This document shows positions 25,138 to 34,400 of a stretch of 64,000 bases of DNA, piece by piece. The DNA lies in assembly GCA_900472395.1 (NCBI GenBank), contig UCHV01000048.1:62001-126000 (forward strand), given 5' to 3'. The DNA comes from Hyphomicrobiales bacterium. Lineage in GTDB: Bacteria; Pseudomonadota; Alphaproteobacteria; Rhizobiales; Rhizobiaceae. The notes under the pieces were generated by a model. It saw nothing but the letters and a program-made list of their open reading frames with translations, searched no databases and was not told where the DNA came from. Position 1 is the stretch's first letter; the number at the start of each line of letters is the position of its first letter. The translations under genes and the position numbers were made by a program.

Positions 25138-26955
25138 ATGCCGATGTCCTATGCCAATCCTCATGAAGCGCTGGAGAAAGTTTGGGGTTACAAGGCGTTC
25201 CGCGGGCAGCAGGAGGAGGTTATCGAAACCGTCCTGCAAGGGCGGGATGCGCTGGTCCTGTTCCCGACCGGCAAGGGCAAGTCGCTCTGCTTCCAGATCC
25301 CGGCGCTCTGCATGGAAGGTCTGACCATCGTCGTTTCGCCGCTTGTGGCCTTGATGCACGATCAGGTGGAAGATCTGAAAGCGCTTGGCGTGGCGGCCGC
25401 ATGCCTTTCATCGGCGCAAACCGACGAGCAGAACGCGGAAGTGCGGCGGCAACTCTCGGCCGGAATGCTGAAACTGCTTTATGTGACGCCCGAGCGTATC
25501 GTGCTGCCGTCGTTCCAGGCCATGCTCGGCCGTGTCCGGGTCTCGCTGATCTGCGTGGACGAATGCCATTGCGTCAGCACTTGGGGTAACAATTTCCGCA
25601 AGGATTATCTGGCACTCGGCAATCTCAAGGCGCTTTTCCCCGGTGTTCCCCGAATTGCCCTGACGGCCACGGCCGACCCGCACACGCGCGAAGATATTAT
25701 CCAGCTTCTCGACCTCGCCGATGCGGAAGTCTTCGTGGACAGTTTCGATCGCCCGAATATCTATTACGAGATCGTCGAACGCTCGAACGGACGCGCGCAA
25801 CTTCTTGAATTTCTCAACAAATTTGAGGGAGAGAGCGGTATTGTCTACTGTCTTTCACGCAACAAGGTAGAAGAGACCTGCAACTGGTTGAACGATCAGG
25901 GTTTTCGCGCGCGTTATTACCACGCGCGAATGGACCCTCAACTGAAGACTGAAGTGCAGGAAGCCTTCCGCATGGACGAGGGGCTTTGCCTTGTCGCAAC
26001 CGTGGCCTTCGGCATGGGCATCAACAAACCCAATGTCCGTTATGTCGCCCACCTCGATCTTCCGGCCTCGGTGGAAGGGTATTATCAGGAGACAGGCCGT
26101 GCCGGTCGCGACGGGCTGCCATCCTCGACCTTCATGACCTACAGCATGCAGGATATCGTCCAGCGCCAGCGGATGATCGATGAAAACGCGGATTCCTCCG
26201 ATGAGACCAAGCGGATCGAACGCGCCAAGCTGAATGCGCTTCTGGCCATTTGCGAAACGGCCGGCTGCAGACGAACCGCCATCCTTTCCCATTTCGGGGA
26301 GCGTTACGCTCAGTCCTGCGGCAATTGCGATACCTGCCGCAACCCGGTGGAGCAATGGAACGGCACTGACGCTGCCATCAAGGCGCTCGCTGCGGTTTAC
26401 CGAACCGGTGAACGTTTCGGCACCGGCCACCTGATCGATGTTCTGATCGGCAAGGTTACCGAAAAGACCGAAAAATTCGGCCATACGGAATATCCCGTTT
26501 TTGGTGCCGGCCGCGAACATTCGGTGCAAACCTGGCAATCGGTTTTCCGGCAATTGCTGGCCTTCGATCATATCGGCATCGACCATGGCAATTTCGGCGC
26601 AGTGGTATTGCGTGAAAGCGCCGCCGACGTTTTCAAGAAGCGCCGCGAGGTGATTTTCCGTAAGGACAAGACCCGCGCAGACAGGAAGGCGGCGCGCTCA
26701 TCGAGCGCCGGTGCCAACAGCAGGGCGGGCCTTTCCGATGTGGAGGCCACTCTCTTCGAACGGCTGCGGCAGTTGCGTCTGGAAATCGCACGCGATGCGG
26801 GCATCGCGCCCTATATGGTTTTTCCGGACACCACTCTGGTGGCTTTCGCACGGGAGCGGCCTTCGAGCGAACGCGAGATGCTCGCTATTGCAGGCGTGGG
26901 TGAGACGAAATTCAAACGCTACGGCGATGATTTTCTGGCAGCGATTGCCGATTGA
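25138..26955 (+). CDS. recQ: RecQ-family ATP-dependent DNA helicase (divergent paralogue)
   Basis: 605 residues, the normal RecQ length. Motif 0 FRGQQ (21-25), Walker A PTGKGKS (43-49), motif II DECH (141-144), the aromatic loop CVSTWGNNFRKDY and motif VI QETGRAGRDG are in order. A zinc site (SCGNCDTC with an upstream Cys) and a C-terminal HRDC domain (GLSDVEATLFERLRQLR to the end) follow. E. coli RecQ has TGGGKS, DEAH and SQWGHDFRPEY at these places, so the core is recognisably divergent. A RecQ role in 3'-5' unwinding and repair is expected. The 270-bp gap to the divergent flavoprotein gene shows no clear signal. Confidence 0.88.
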   Translation: MPMSYANPHEALEKVWGYKAFRGQQEEVIETVLQGRDALVLFPTGKGKSLCFQIPALCMEGLTIVVSPLVALMHDQVEDLKALGVAAACLSSAQTDEQNAEVRRQLSAGMLKLLYVTPERIVLPSFQAMLGRVRVSLICVDECHCVSTWGNNFRKDYLALGNLKALFPGVPRIALTATADPHTREDIIQLLDLADAEVFVDSFDRPNIYYEIVERSNGRAQLLEFLNKFEGESGIVYCLSRNKVEETCNWLNDQGFRARYYHARMDPQLKTEVQEAFRMDEGLCLVATVAFGMGINKPNVRYVAHLDLPASVEGYYQETGRAGRDGLPSSTFMTYSMQDIVQRQRMIDENADSSDETKRIERAKLNALLAICETAGCRRTAILSHFGERYAQSCGNCDTCRNPVEQWNGTDAAIKALAAVYRTGERFGTGHLIDVLIGKVTEKTEKFGHTEYPVFGAGREHSVQTWQSVFRQLLAFDHIGIDHGNFGAVVLRESAADVFKKRREVIFRKDKTRADRKAARSSSAGANSRAGLSDVEATLFERLRQLRLEIARDAGIAPYMVFPDTTLVAFARERPSSEREMLAIAGVGETKFKRYGDDFLAAIAD

Positions 26956-26960
26956 GCGAA

Positions 26961-27023
26961 TTGGCCTCTGCAGGCCAAAGGCTGAATTTGTAACAAAAAA
27001 GGCCGACTGCGCGTCGACCTTTT
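26961..27023. terminator. Tandem hairpins between recQ and the PAS-GGDEF gene
   Basis: TTGGCC-6-GGCCAA (26961-26978) is followed by AAAAGGcCGAC-5-GTCGaCCTTTT (26997-27023), whose A and T runs make it a terminator in both directions. It fits the convergent recQ and PAS-GGDEF genes. Confidence 0.75.
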
Positions 27024-27058
27024 CCTTGCCTGATAGCTGAACCGGCTGGTTGCCGATC

Positions 27059-30000
27059 TTACGCGGAAATGCTTGGCAAAAGCGAGGGCACCTCATCGGC
27101 GGGCCGTTGCGGCGCGGACAGGAACGCCTGCAATTTCGCATTCCGATCAAGCCACAGGGTCAGGCGTTTGCGCGCGCCATTGGGTGAGCTGCCGCCATCA
27201 GCAACATCAAGTGCTGCCTCTATTTTTTTGATTTCCTTGATGCTTTCATGGTTCTGGCGTTCGAGGCTCGTTCGGGTCTTTTCGTCGATCAACACGTAAT
27301 CGACCGGCCACGCTTCGCGTCCGCTGGTGGCATCTTCGCCAACGAGCTGGCCGGCCGCGACGATGCGAATTCCCAGTTTCTTGAGCGCTTCCAGTTCGGT
27401 GCGCAGGTGAGTGATCTCCATCGGGCCTATGGTTCGGCCGATGCGAAGCTCGAGGCGCTTCGCCGGCAGGCCGGTTTCGCGCAGTGCCAGCTTGACCGTC
27501 CGCGACAGGTCGCCGCTCATGAACTGTACGGGCGAGATAGGCACGGAAACGATGATCAGCGGCCAGTCGAGTGCAGCCTTGCACGCGGCGCGCAACGTCC
27601 AGTCGCCCAAGGGCACGATCAGGCCGCTCTCTTCTGCAAGCGGTAGGAATTTGTCGGCGGTCAGATTGCCGCGATCCGGATGATCCCATTCGACCTGCGT
27701 TTCGACGGCGTCGAGAACACCGTCCTCCGCCCTGAAGCGCGGTTGGAAGAACAGGCGGAACTGATGGGCCTTGATGCCGAACTGCATCTCGTGCGCCAGA
27801 TGGCGATCCTCTTCCTTGCGATGATCGTCCGGGTCCGAGAAGAAGCTGTAGGTGCCTTTCTGCCCGCCTTTCGACCGATAGAGCGCAACGTCGGCGAGAC
27901 GCAGAAGTTCGTCTTCCGTCTGAGCGTCATGCGGCGCCTGCGCGATGCCGATGGAAAGACCGACCGTGAGGCTGCTGTTATCGTGGCGGATCGGATCCTT
28001 CACCACGCTGATCAGGCGCGTTGCCAGTGCGGCTGCATCTTCACGCGAGAGATCGGGTGCTGCGACGACGAATTCGTCGCCACCGACACGCGCCACGATC
28101 TGGTCCGCCTCGAGCGTCAGCTTCAGACGCGCTGCGATCTCACGAAGCACATGGTCTCCGACATGGTGGCCGAATGTGTCGTTGATCGGCTTGAAGTGGT
28201 CGAGGTCCAGATAAAGAAGCGAGAGTTTTGCGTCGATCGCCTCCAGGTTCCGGCGCATGAAGTCGGCAAGGCCCATACGGTTGGGTAGGCCTGTCAGCCC
28301 GTCATGCAGAACTTCCTGCCGCGCCTTCGACAGATCGGCGGCAAGTGCCACATCGGCGGTAATGTCGGTGGCAATCTTGACGATCTTGAACGGTTTTCCG
28401 TTCAGGTCGAAAATTGGGTTGTAGGAGGCCTGAATCCAAACCTCCCGCCCGTCCTTGCCGGTCCGGCGGAACTTGGAGGAGAGGAACGTGCCTTCGCGCA
28501 GGTTCTTCCAGAACAGCCGATACTGTTCGCTTTCCACGAAGCTCGGCTCGACCAGAAGGCTGTGGTGCTGGCCGACGATCTCCTCGAGCGTATAGCCCAT
28601 CGCCGCAAGGAAATTGTCGTTGGCGTCGAGAACCGTGCCGTCCATGTCGAACGTCACGACACATTGGGAGCGGCTGATGGCGGCGATCTGACCTTCGTGG
28701 TCACCCTGTCGAAGCTTTTCCGCAGTCACATCGACCGCGTTCTTGACGATCTTGAAGACCCGGCCGTTCATGTCGAAAATCGGGTTATAGCTTGCCTGTA
28801 GCCAGACCTCGGTTCCGTCCCGGCAAATTCGCTTGAATTCACCGCTCTGGTGTTGACCGACCGCAAGGCGGCGCCAGAATTCCAGATAGGCTTCACCATC
28901 GCGGTCTTCGGGCGGAACGAACATGCGGTGGTGCTGACCGCGTACGTCCGACAGGCGATATCCGGTCAAGGTGAGGAAGTTGTCATTGGCGTCGAGGATC
29001 GTGCCGTCGAGCGCGAAGGATATCACGCTCTGCGACTTGTGCATCGCGGCGATCTGGCCCTGATGGTCCGCCTGGCGAAGCTTTTCGCGCGTGATCACCG
29101 TTGCATATTTGACCACCTTGAACGGCTTGCCGTATTGGTCGAATACCGGATTGTACGTTGCCTGCAGCCAAAGTTCGTAACCGGATTTGCCGATGCGCCG
29201 GAATTCGCCCGACCTATGGCGTCCTTCCCGCAGGTCGCTCCAGAAGATTTCGTATTCCAGTCCATGCGCGTAGGACGGATCGACAAACAGACGATGATGC
29301 CGCCCGACGATCTCTTCGAGACTGTAGCCTACAGCCATCAGGAAGTTTTCGTTGGCATCGACGATCGTGCCGTCCAGATCGAACGTGACCACGCTCTGGG
29401 ACTTGTGGATGGCGGCAATCTGGCCTTCGTGATCGGCCTGGCTCAGTTTGTCTGCCGTCACATCCGTCGCATATTTGACGACCTTGAAAGGCTTTCCGTC
29501 GCTATCGAGTACAGGGCTGTATGTCGCGCGCAACCAAACCGGGCGACCGTTCTTGTCGAGACGGCGAAATTCGCCGGATTTGTGCGCGCCCTCGGAAAGC
29601 TCTTTCCAGAACTGCCTGTATTCCTCCGTGCCGGTCTCCTCCGTCGCAACGAACATGCTGTGGTGCAGGCCGACGATTTCCGCCAGACCGTAACCCATCG
29701 CCTGAAGAAATCGCGGGTTGGCGTCGATGATCGTACCGTTCAGCGCGAAATGGATGACGGCCTGGGACGTGTTGATGGCTGCGATCTGGCCGCCTTCATC
29801 GGCGGACCGGCGCATCTGCTCGGTAACATCGCGCATCAGCACCACAACTTCTTCGACCTTGCCGGTCACGTCTTTTGTGGGGTGGAAGTATGCCTCGGCG
29901 ACAAGCTCCGTTCCGTCGCGCTTCACGCGTTTCACGTTGCCATGAAACGATATGCCTTCCTCGAAGACACGGCGGATCGCTTCTTCGATCTTCGGATCGG

Positions 30001-30193
30001 TGTCGGCTGGAAGAAATATGCTGCGATTGCGGCCCGCGAGATCCCAGGCGCGATAATCGAACATCGCCAGAAAAAGCATGTTCGTGCGCAGGATCGTTCC
30101 ATCCGCTGAAATAGCCACTCGCGCCATCGTCTGCTCAAAGGCGGCAATGTCGCTCTTTGTCGAAATATCGTCGGTAACCTGCTGAAGCATCAA
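27059..30193 (-). CDS. Five-PAS diguanylate cyclase with degenerate EAL domain
   Basis: 1044 residues, no membrane segment. PAS1 (~15-127) is followed by four near-identical PAS units with an exact 122-residue period (starting near 133, 255, 377 and 499; each opens with xGQIAA..SQ). The GGDEF domain (~629-790) has an intact GGDEF at 704-708, so cyclic-di-GMP synthesis is likely. The I-site RxxD positions read Glu695 and Gln698, so product inhibition is probably absent. The EAL region (~800-1000) lacks the motif (VETQVEW), the NLS motif and the DDFG segment, so phosphodiesterase activity is unlikely. The PAS ligand or cofactor is not known. Confidence 0.9.
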   Translation of the reverse strand: MMLQQVTDDISTKSDIAAFEQTMARVAISADGTILRTNMLFLAMFDYRAWDLAGRNRSIFLPADTDPKIEEAIRRVFEEGISFHGNVKRVKRDGTELVAEAYFHPTKDVTGKVEEVVVLMRDVTEQMRRSADEGGQIAAINTSQAVIHFALNGTIIDANPRFLQAMGYGLAEIVGLHHSMFVATEETGTEEYRQFWKELSEGAHKSGEFRRLDKNGRPVWLRATYSPVLDSDGKPFKVVKYATDVTADKLSQADHEGQIAAIHKSQSVVTFDLDGTIVDANENFLMAVGYSLEEIVGRHHRLFVDPSYAHGLEYEIFWSDLREGRHRSGEFRRIGKSGYELWLQATYNPVFDQYGKPFKVVKYATVITREKLRQADHQGQIAAMHKSQSVISFALDGTILDANDNFLTLTGYRLSDVRGQHHRMFVPPEDRDGEAYLEFWRRLAVGQHQSGEFKRICRDGTEVWLQASYNPIFDMNGRVFKIVKNAVDVTAEKLRQGDHEGQIAAISRSQCVVTFDMDGTVLDANDNFLAAMGYTLEEIVGQHHSLLVEPSFVESEQYRLFWKNLREGTFLSSKFRRTGKDGREVWIQASYNPIFDLNGKPFKIVKIATDITADVALAADLSKARQEVLHDGLTGLPNRMGLADFMRRNLEAIDAKLSLLYLDLDHFKPINDTFGHHVGDHVLREIAARLKLTLEADQIVARVGGDEFVVAAPDLSREDAAALATRLISVVKDPIRHDNSSLTVGLSIGIAQAPHDAQTEDELLRLADVALYRSKGGQKGTYSFFSDPDDHRKEEDRHLAHEMQFGIKAHQFRLFFQPRFRAEDGVLDAVETQVEWDHPDRGNLTADKFLPLAEESGLIVPLGDWTLRAACKAALDWPLIIVSVPISPVQFMSGDLSRTVKLALRETGLPAKRLELRIGRTIGPMEITHLRTELEALKKLGIRIVAAGQLVGEDATSGREAWPVDYVLIDEKTRTSLERQNHESIKEIKKIEAALDVADGGSSPNGARKRLTLWLDRNAKLQAFLSAPQRPADEVPSLLPSISA

Positions 30194-30412
30194 AGCGCCT
30201 TAATCTTAGGTGGCCACGCTGCAATCCGAGGCCTTCGAGAGCTTTAGCCCTCTGAAATATTCAAGCAGGTATAACTTACAAGATTGTAGAATACGTAAAT
30301 GGCCAATTGTATTTGTTATCGAAATTGTTGAGGCAATTCGAACTTATTTGGGGCCCGGGTATTCTTGTGAAGGCTTCCTGCGCGATGCCCCTCGCCATCC
30401 ATGCTTTCAAAC

Positions 30413-30446
30413 GCAACAAGGGAAGGCAAAAGCCTTCCCTTGTTGC
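30413..30446 (-). terminator. 15-bp perfect stem-loop after the J-domain gene
   Basis: GCAACAAGGGAAGGC and its complement form a perfect 15-bp stem with an AAAA loop, 44 bp after the stop of the minus-strand J-domain gene. The rest of the ~296-bp gap to the PAS gene is AT-rich and shows no gene. Confidence 0.75.
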
Positions 30447-30489
30447 TAGGTGCAGTCAATTCGATGCAGATGGTCGTGTTGAAAGCTTC

Positions 30490-31098
30490 TCAGCAGAAGC
30501 CGTTCAGCTTCAGGATTTTGTGGGCCTCGATCACGGCCGCCAGCTTGTGCTCCGCGTCGCGGTTTCCTTCGTTGACGTCAGGATGGTGCATTTTAAGCTG
30601 TTCTTTATAACGGCGCTTGATGTCATCCGGCGTTGCGTCGGGTTCAAGACCCAGTGTTTCGAAAGCGCGCGCTTCCAGAACCTTGAGCTTGCGACGCTGG
30701 GCATCCGCCTTGATCGCCTGGCGTTCCGCGGCGTTCTTGCGGGCATTTACGGCCTTGGCTGACCCTGAACGTTCTGTCGACGGCAGGGGCTTTTCCGCCG
30801 CCTGGCGGGTCGCCGTGCCAAGCGTTGCCCGGCTGCCTGCGGCGGCTTCGCGCTGGTAGCGGGCGACGACGGGATCGGATTGATCCGGCGCGTAATTGTA
30901 GCCCTGGTTATAAGCCTTGGTGTGTTCGGCGCAGAAGAACAGGTAAAGGCCCTCGCCATCGCGACCGACAGGCGCGCGATGTTTGCCAGGCTTCTCGCAC
31001 CCATCCCACTGACACTTGGGTCCACTGAGATCTTCTTTGGGGGCCGGCTTTTTACGGGTCGGTCTAAGGCCGACGAATATTTTTGAATCGGAGGTCAT
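30490..31098 (-). CDS. J-domain protein with zinc-like cysteine motif
   Basis: About 202 residues from ATG 31098; the frame can start at 31107 or 31134 also. The N-terminal third has CQWDGC followed by FFCAEH, a Cys/His pattern that could bind zinc. A basic linker (~90-140) leads to a C-terminal J domain with FETLGLEPDATPDDIKRRYKEQLKMHHPDVNEG, including the HPD tripeptide that activates DnaK. The J domain at the C-terminus, rather than N-terminal as in DnaJ, marks a specialised co-chaperone. Its client is unknown. Confidence 0.85.
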   Translation of the reverse strand: MTSDSKIFVGLRPTRKKPAPKEDLSGPKCQWDGCEKPGKHRAPVGRDGEGLYLFFCAEHTKAYNQGYNYAPDQSDPVVARYQREAAAGSRATLGTATRQAAEKPLPSTERSGSAKAVNARKNAAERQAIKADAQRRKLKVLEARAFETLGLEPDATPDDIKRRYKEQLKMHHPDVNEGNRDAEHKLAAVIEAHKILKLNGFC

Positions 31099-31226
31099 GG
31101 GCTGCATATAGAGCGGCACCATCTGCCCCGGCAAGATGGTTTAAGAACTCATCCAATCATACGGCGGCGGCTGTTGCCGGACGTCAACAGCAAATGTTCG
31201 GTGGTCTGAAAATTCCGACCCGAACA

Positions 31227-32252
31227 TCAGCCGCTGCTGCCTTCCAGCAAGGTCATCGGCCACACCCGGTGATGGGGCGGAGCGTAGGCCCCCTCGTAAT
31301 TCGGCATGACCGACAAAAGCCCTTCCGCCAATCCTATGCCGAGGTCACGAAGCGACAGGTTGAAACCCGTCAGGGCGGGCGAGAGAAACTGCGTATGCGG
31401 GCTGTGGCGCCCGACGATGGCGATGTCCTTGCCGGGCGACATGCCGGCTTCTTCGAGCCCTTTATAAAGGCCGGTGACGAGAGTTTCGTTGACAAGCGCG
31501 ATGGCGGACGGACGGGTCCTCCTTGCAGCAATCTCCTTGGCCACCTCATAACCGCCGGCTTCGTTCGGTCTGGCGCGGAATACGTTCTCCTCAGCAAGCT
31601 TGAGGCCGTGCGCTTCAAGAACCTGACGGCAGCGGTCAATGAACAGATGACCCAGGTTGAGATCGCCATGTGGCCAGATCACGCCAATTTCCGTGTGCCC
31701 GGCGCGGATGAAACGCTCCATGCTGATTTCGGCCATAGCCTCGAAATCCAGATCGAGCCACGGCTGGCCGACATCGGTCAGGCTGCGGCCAAGCGAAATG
31801 AATGGGATCTTGTGCCGGTCCAGCAATTCGAAACGTGCATCGTTGCGCCGTGTCGCCGAAAGAATGATGCCGTCCGCAAATCCGCGCGCGACCGTTCGCT
31901 GTAGATAGGCATCGGGATCCTCCGATGACGAACACAAAAGAGCCACGAGATCCAGGTCGTGACGTGACAGCACGCTTTGCACGCCATCGAAAACGCTCAT
32001 GAAGAACGTATCGCCCTGGCCGGTTATGTCGGGGCCGGTCTGCATCATGAAGCCGATGACGCCGGTTGAGCCCTTGCGAAGCGACCGGCCGGACTGGTTG
32101 GCGACGTAACCCAGCTTCTCGGCGGCTTCCAGCACGCGCTGGCGTGTCTGCGGGTTGACGTCCGCCTTGCCGTTCAAGGCACGCGAAACGGTTCCGATCG
32201 ATATGTCGAGATAGTCTGCCAGCTGGCGGATGCCCTTCATGCGAATATCCAA
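31227..32252 (-). CDS. LacI-family transcriptional regulator
   Basis: 341 residues from TTG 32252, favoured because AGGGGT lies 5 nt upstream; the ATG at 32240 would be 17 nt from it. The N-terminal LacI HTH reads IRQLADYLDISIGTVSRALNGKADVNPQTRQRVLEAAEKLGY, followed by a periplasmic-binding-type sensor. It is divergent from the oxidoreductase and CUT1 transport operon across 115 bp that carry a perfect LacI-style operator, so it is the likely repressor of both sides. Confidence 0.9.
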   Translation of the reverse strand: MDIRMKGIRQLADYLDISIGTVSRALNGKADVNPQTRQRVLEAAEKLGYVANQSGRSLRKGSTGVIGFMMQTGPDITGQGDTFFMSVFDGVQSVLSRHDLDLVALLCSSSEDPDAYLQRTVARGFADGIILSATRRNDARFELLDRHKIPFISLGRSLTDVGQPWLDLDFEAMAEISMERFIRAGHTEIGVIWPHGDLNLGHLFIDRCRQVLEAHGLKLAEENVFRARPNEAGGYEVAKEIAARRTRPSAIALVNETLVTGLYKGLEEAGMSPGKDIAIVGRHSPHTQFLSPALTGFNLSLRDLGIGLAEGLLSVMPNYEGAYAPPHHRVWPMTLLEGSSG

Positions 32253-32277
32253 ATCTCACCCCTGTTCATAACCAGTA

Positions 32278-32323
32278 TTGACAAAATGGTGGCGCTGTCC
32301 ATAGTTTCCGTAAACGTTTACGG
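32278..32323 (+). promoter_or_regulatory. Promoter and LacI operator CCGTAAACGTTTACGG
   Basis: TTGACA (32278-32283) and CATAGT (32300-32305) form a promoter with 16-bp spacing. The perfect 16-bp palindrome CCGTAAACGTTTACGG at 32308-32323 lies just downstream, across the start of transcription. The central CG and AAACGTTT core is typical of LacI-family sites, and the regulator gene is next door. Confidence 0.8.
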
Positions 32324-32367
32324 TCGATGAGGAGGTTGTCGCCCGTAGATGTCTCTGGGAGGTTTAC

Positions 32368-33402
32368 GTGACATACAAGGTTGTTCTGTGTGGGTGCGGA
32401 GCTATGGCCAAAGGCTGGCTTCGAGCGGTCCAATCCACCCCTGATCTGAAGGCGGCACTGACCGTCGTCGGTCTTGTCGATCTGAATGAAAGCGTCGCGC
32501 AGTCGCTCGCGGCGGAATTCGGTCTTGCTGATATCGTCATCGGCACGGACCTGAATGCAGTTCTCGAAGAGACGAAGGCCGATATCGTCTTCGACGTCGT
32601 CATTCCGGCAGCGCGCCACTCCGTCGTCACATCCGCTCTTTCGCGGGGTTGCCATGTCCTGAGCGAAAAGCCGATGGCGTCTTCGATGGAAGAGGCTGCC
32701 GATCTGGTACGTGCAGCAAATGCCGCCGGGCGCATCCATTCCGTCGTGCAGAACCGCCGCTTCATCGCCGGCGTCCGGCGCATGCGTCGTTTTGTCGAAA
32801 GCGGTGCGATCGGCGACATCACTGCGATCCATTGCGACTTCTTCATCGGTCCGCATTTCGGTGGGTTTCGCGAGAAGATGGACAATGTCCTGCTTCTGGA
32901 CATGGCGATCCATACATTCGATGCGGCCCGCTATGTGTCTGATAAGCAACCGCTTTCGGTCTACTGCCTGGAAACCAATCCGCCGGGGTCGTGGTATGCG
33001 CACGGGGCTGCCGCCAATGCGGTCTTCCGCTTCTCCGATGATGTCGTTTTCACCTATCGCGGTTCGTGGTGCGCTGAAGGCGAGCGCACCAGCTGGGAAA
33101 GCGCGTGGCGTATCGTCGGCACCCGGGGCATGCTGACCTGGGACGGCGATGAAACATTCAAGGCAGCTGTCGCGGGACCGGAAGAGGGGCTTTTGCGCGG
33201 TTTTGAGCCGGTGGAAATCCCCCAGCCGCTCCGGGCGGAAGAAACCCACGGCCATGCCAGCGTCATTGCCGATTTTCTTGCGGCGATCCGCACGGGTCAG
33301 CGGCCCGAAACCACTGGGGAAGACAATATTCGAAGCCTCGCCATGGTCTTCGGCGCCATAGAAAGCGCGCGCAACGGGCGCGTGGTCGATCTTGCAGCAT
33401 AA
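32368..33402 (+). CDS. Gfo/Idh/MocA-family oxidoreductase
   Basis: 344 residues from GTG 32368 with GGGAGGT 5-6 nt upstream. It has the nucleotide-binding N-terminus (VVLCGCGAMAKGWLRAV), the CHVLSEKPMA motif near residue 95 and the catalytic-region DMAIHTFDAARYV. Members oxidise or reduce a sugar hydroxyl with NAD(P). It is first in an operon with a TIM-barrel isomerase and a CUT1 sugar transporter, a combination seen for keto-sugar or unusual disaccharide use. The exact sugar cannot be read. Confidence 0.85.
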   Translation: MTYKVVLCGCGAMAKGWLRAVQSTPDLKAALTVVGLVDLNESVAQSLAAEFGLADIVIGTDLNAVLEETKADIVFDVVIPAARHSVVTSALSRGCHVLSEKPMASSMEEAADLVRAANAAGRIHSVVQNRRFIAGVRRMRRFVESGAIGDITAIHCDFFIGPHFGGFREKMDNVLLLDMAIHTFDAARYVSDKQPLSVYCLETNPPGSWYAHGAAANAVFRFSDDVVFTYRGSWCAEGERTSWESAWRIVGTRGMLTWDGDETFKAAVAGPEEGLLRGFEPVEIPQPLRAEETHGHASVIADFLAAIRTGQRPETTGEDNIRSLAMVFGAIESARNGRVVDLAA

Positions 33403-33411
33403 GGGAAGAGA

Positions 33412-34320
33412 ATGATGAGCCAGCAGAGCAGTAACGCCATTCGCATCGGCACCATGGTCAGCGCCACCAAAGGCAATGCGGCGGAGCGCATAGCGCAGAT
33501 CGCCGACATGGGTTTTGAGAGTTTCGAGCCGTTTTTCTGGCAGACGACCAACGGTCAGGACATTGCCGAACTGGGCAAACGATGCGTGGAGGCGATCGGC
33601 GACCGCGATATTACCATTTCGACGATCGGCATGTTCGGAAACCCTCTCGAGGGCACGGATATCGATCTCCAGACGCTGCAGGGCTGGAAGGATTGCATCG
33701 ATAACGCCCATCATTTCGGTGCGACCTGCGTGGCTGGTTTTACCGGGCGCATCCGCAACAAACCGCTGCCGGAAAGCCTGCCGCGCTACAGGGAAATTTT
33801 TGGCGAACTGGCCAAGCGCGCTGCCGACAAGGGCGTGAAGATTGCCTTCGAGAATTGCGCCATGGATGGCAACTGGCAGACCGGCGACTGGAATATTGCC
33901 CACAACCCGGACGCCTGGGAGCTGATCTTCAACGAAACGCCGGATGACAATATCGGGATCGAGTGGGAGCCGTGCCATCAGATGGTCTATCTGATCGACC
34001 CGCTGCCGCAGATCCGCAAATGGGCGCACAAGATCTTCCACGTCCACGGCAAGGACGCCACCATCCGCTGGGACGTGATCCGCGAACATGGCATTTTTGG
34101 CAAGCATCCTTTCGTTTTCATGCGCACACCCGGTTTCGGTGACAGCAACTGGACGGATATCATTTCGGAATTGCGCCTCGCCGGCTGGTCCGGTTCCATC
34201 GATATCGAGGGATGGCACGATCCTGTCTACCGCGATGCGCTGGAAATGACGGGGCAGGTGCATGGTCTCAATCACCTGAAGCAGGCGCGCGGCGGAAGTT
34301 TCGTCGTCGATCCGTCCTGA
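33412..34320 (+). CDS. Sugar phosphate isomerase/epimerase-type TIM-barrel protein
   Basis: 302 residues of the xylose-isomerase-like TIM barrel (AP endonuclease 2 fold). It shows FENCAMDGNWQ, the IGIEWEPCHQM glutamate, FHVHGKDA and GSIDIEGWHD, the metal-site acids and histidines of the family. It lies 9 nt after the oxidoreductase gene and probably acts on its product. The substrate is unknown; epimerase, isomerase and dehydratase members all share this fold. Confidence 0.8.
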   Translation: MMSQQSSNAIRIGTMVSATKGNAAERIAQIADMGFESFEPFFWQTTNGQDIAELGKRCVEAIGDRDITISTIGMFGNPLEGTDIDLQTLQGWKDCIDNAHHFGATCVAGFTGRIRNKPLPESLPRYREIFGELAKRAADKGVKIAFENCAMDGNWQTGDWNIAHNPDAWELIFNETPDDNIGIEWEPCHQMVYLIDPLPQIRKWAHKIFHVHGKDATIRWDVIREHGIFGKHPFVFMRTPGFGDSNWTDIISELRLAGWSGSIDIEGWHDPVYRDALEMTGQVHGLNHLKQARGGSFVVDPS

Positions 34321-34400
34321 TGAAAATGCGTTGCCGGTCGCATGAGGAGGTTTGCGGTCGGCAATGTGACGTCGAGGATAACCTTAAGAGGAGGAAAACC

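Noticed and set aside
25138..25300. RecQ Walker A considered inactive
   Set aside because: TGKGKS still fits the GxGK[ST] core; the lysine and serine are present, so loss of function is not supported.
28270..30110. CRISPR-like periodic repeats
   Set aside because: The 366-bp period is coding (PAS units); no short direct repeats with unique spacers anywhere in the window.
27059..30193. Repeated PAS blocks taken as a possible assembly artefact
   Set aside because: The four units differ at many residues, so they are diverged copies rather than duplicated reads.
32266..34275. 669-residue open frame on the minus strand
   Set aside because: It overlaps the oxidoreductase and TIM-barrel genes, both with family motifs and ribosome sites; a high-GC shadow frame.
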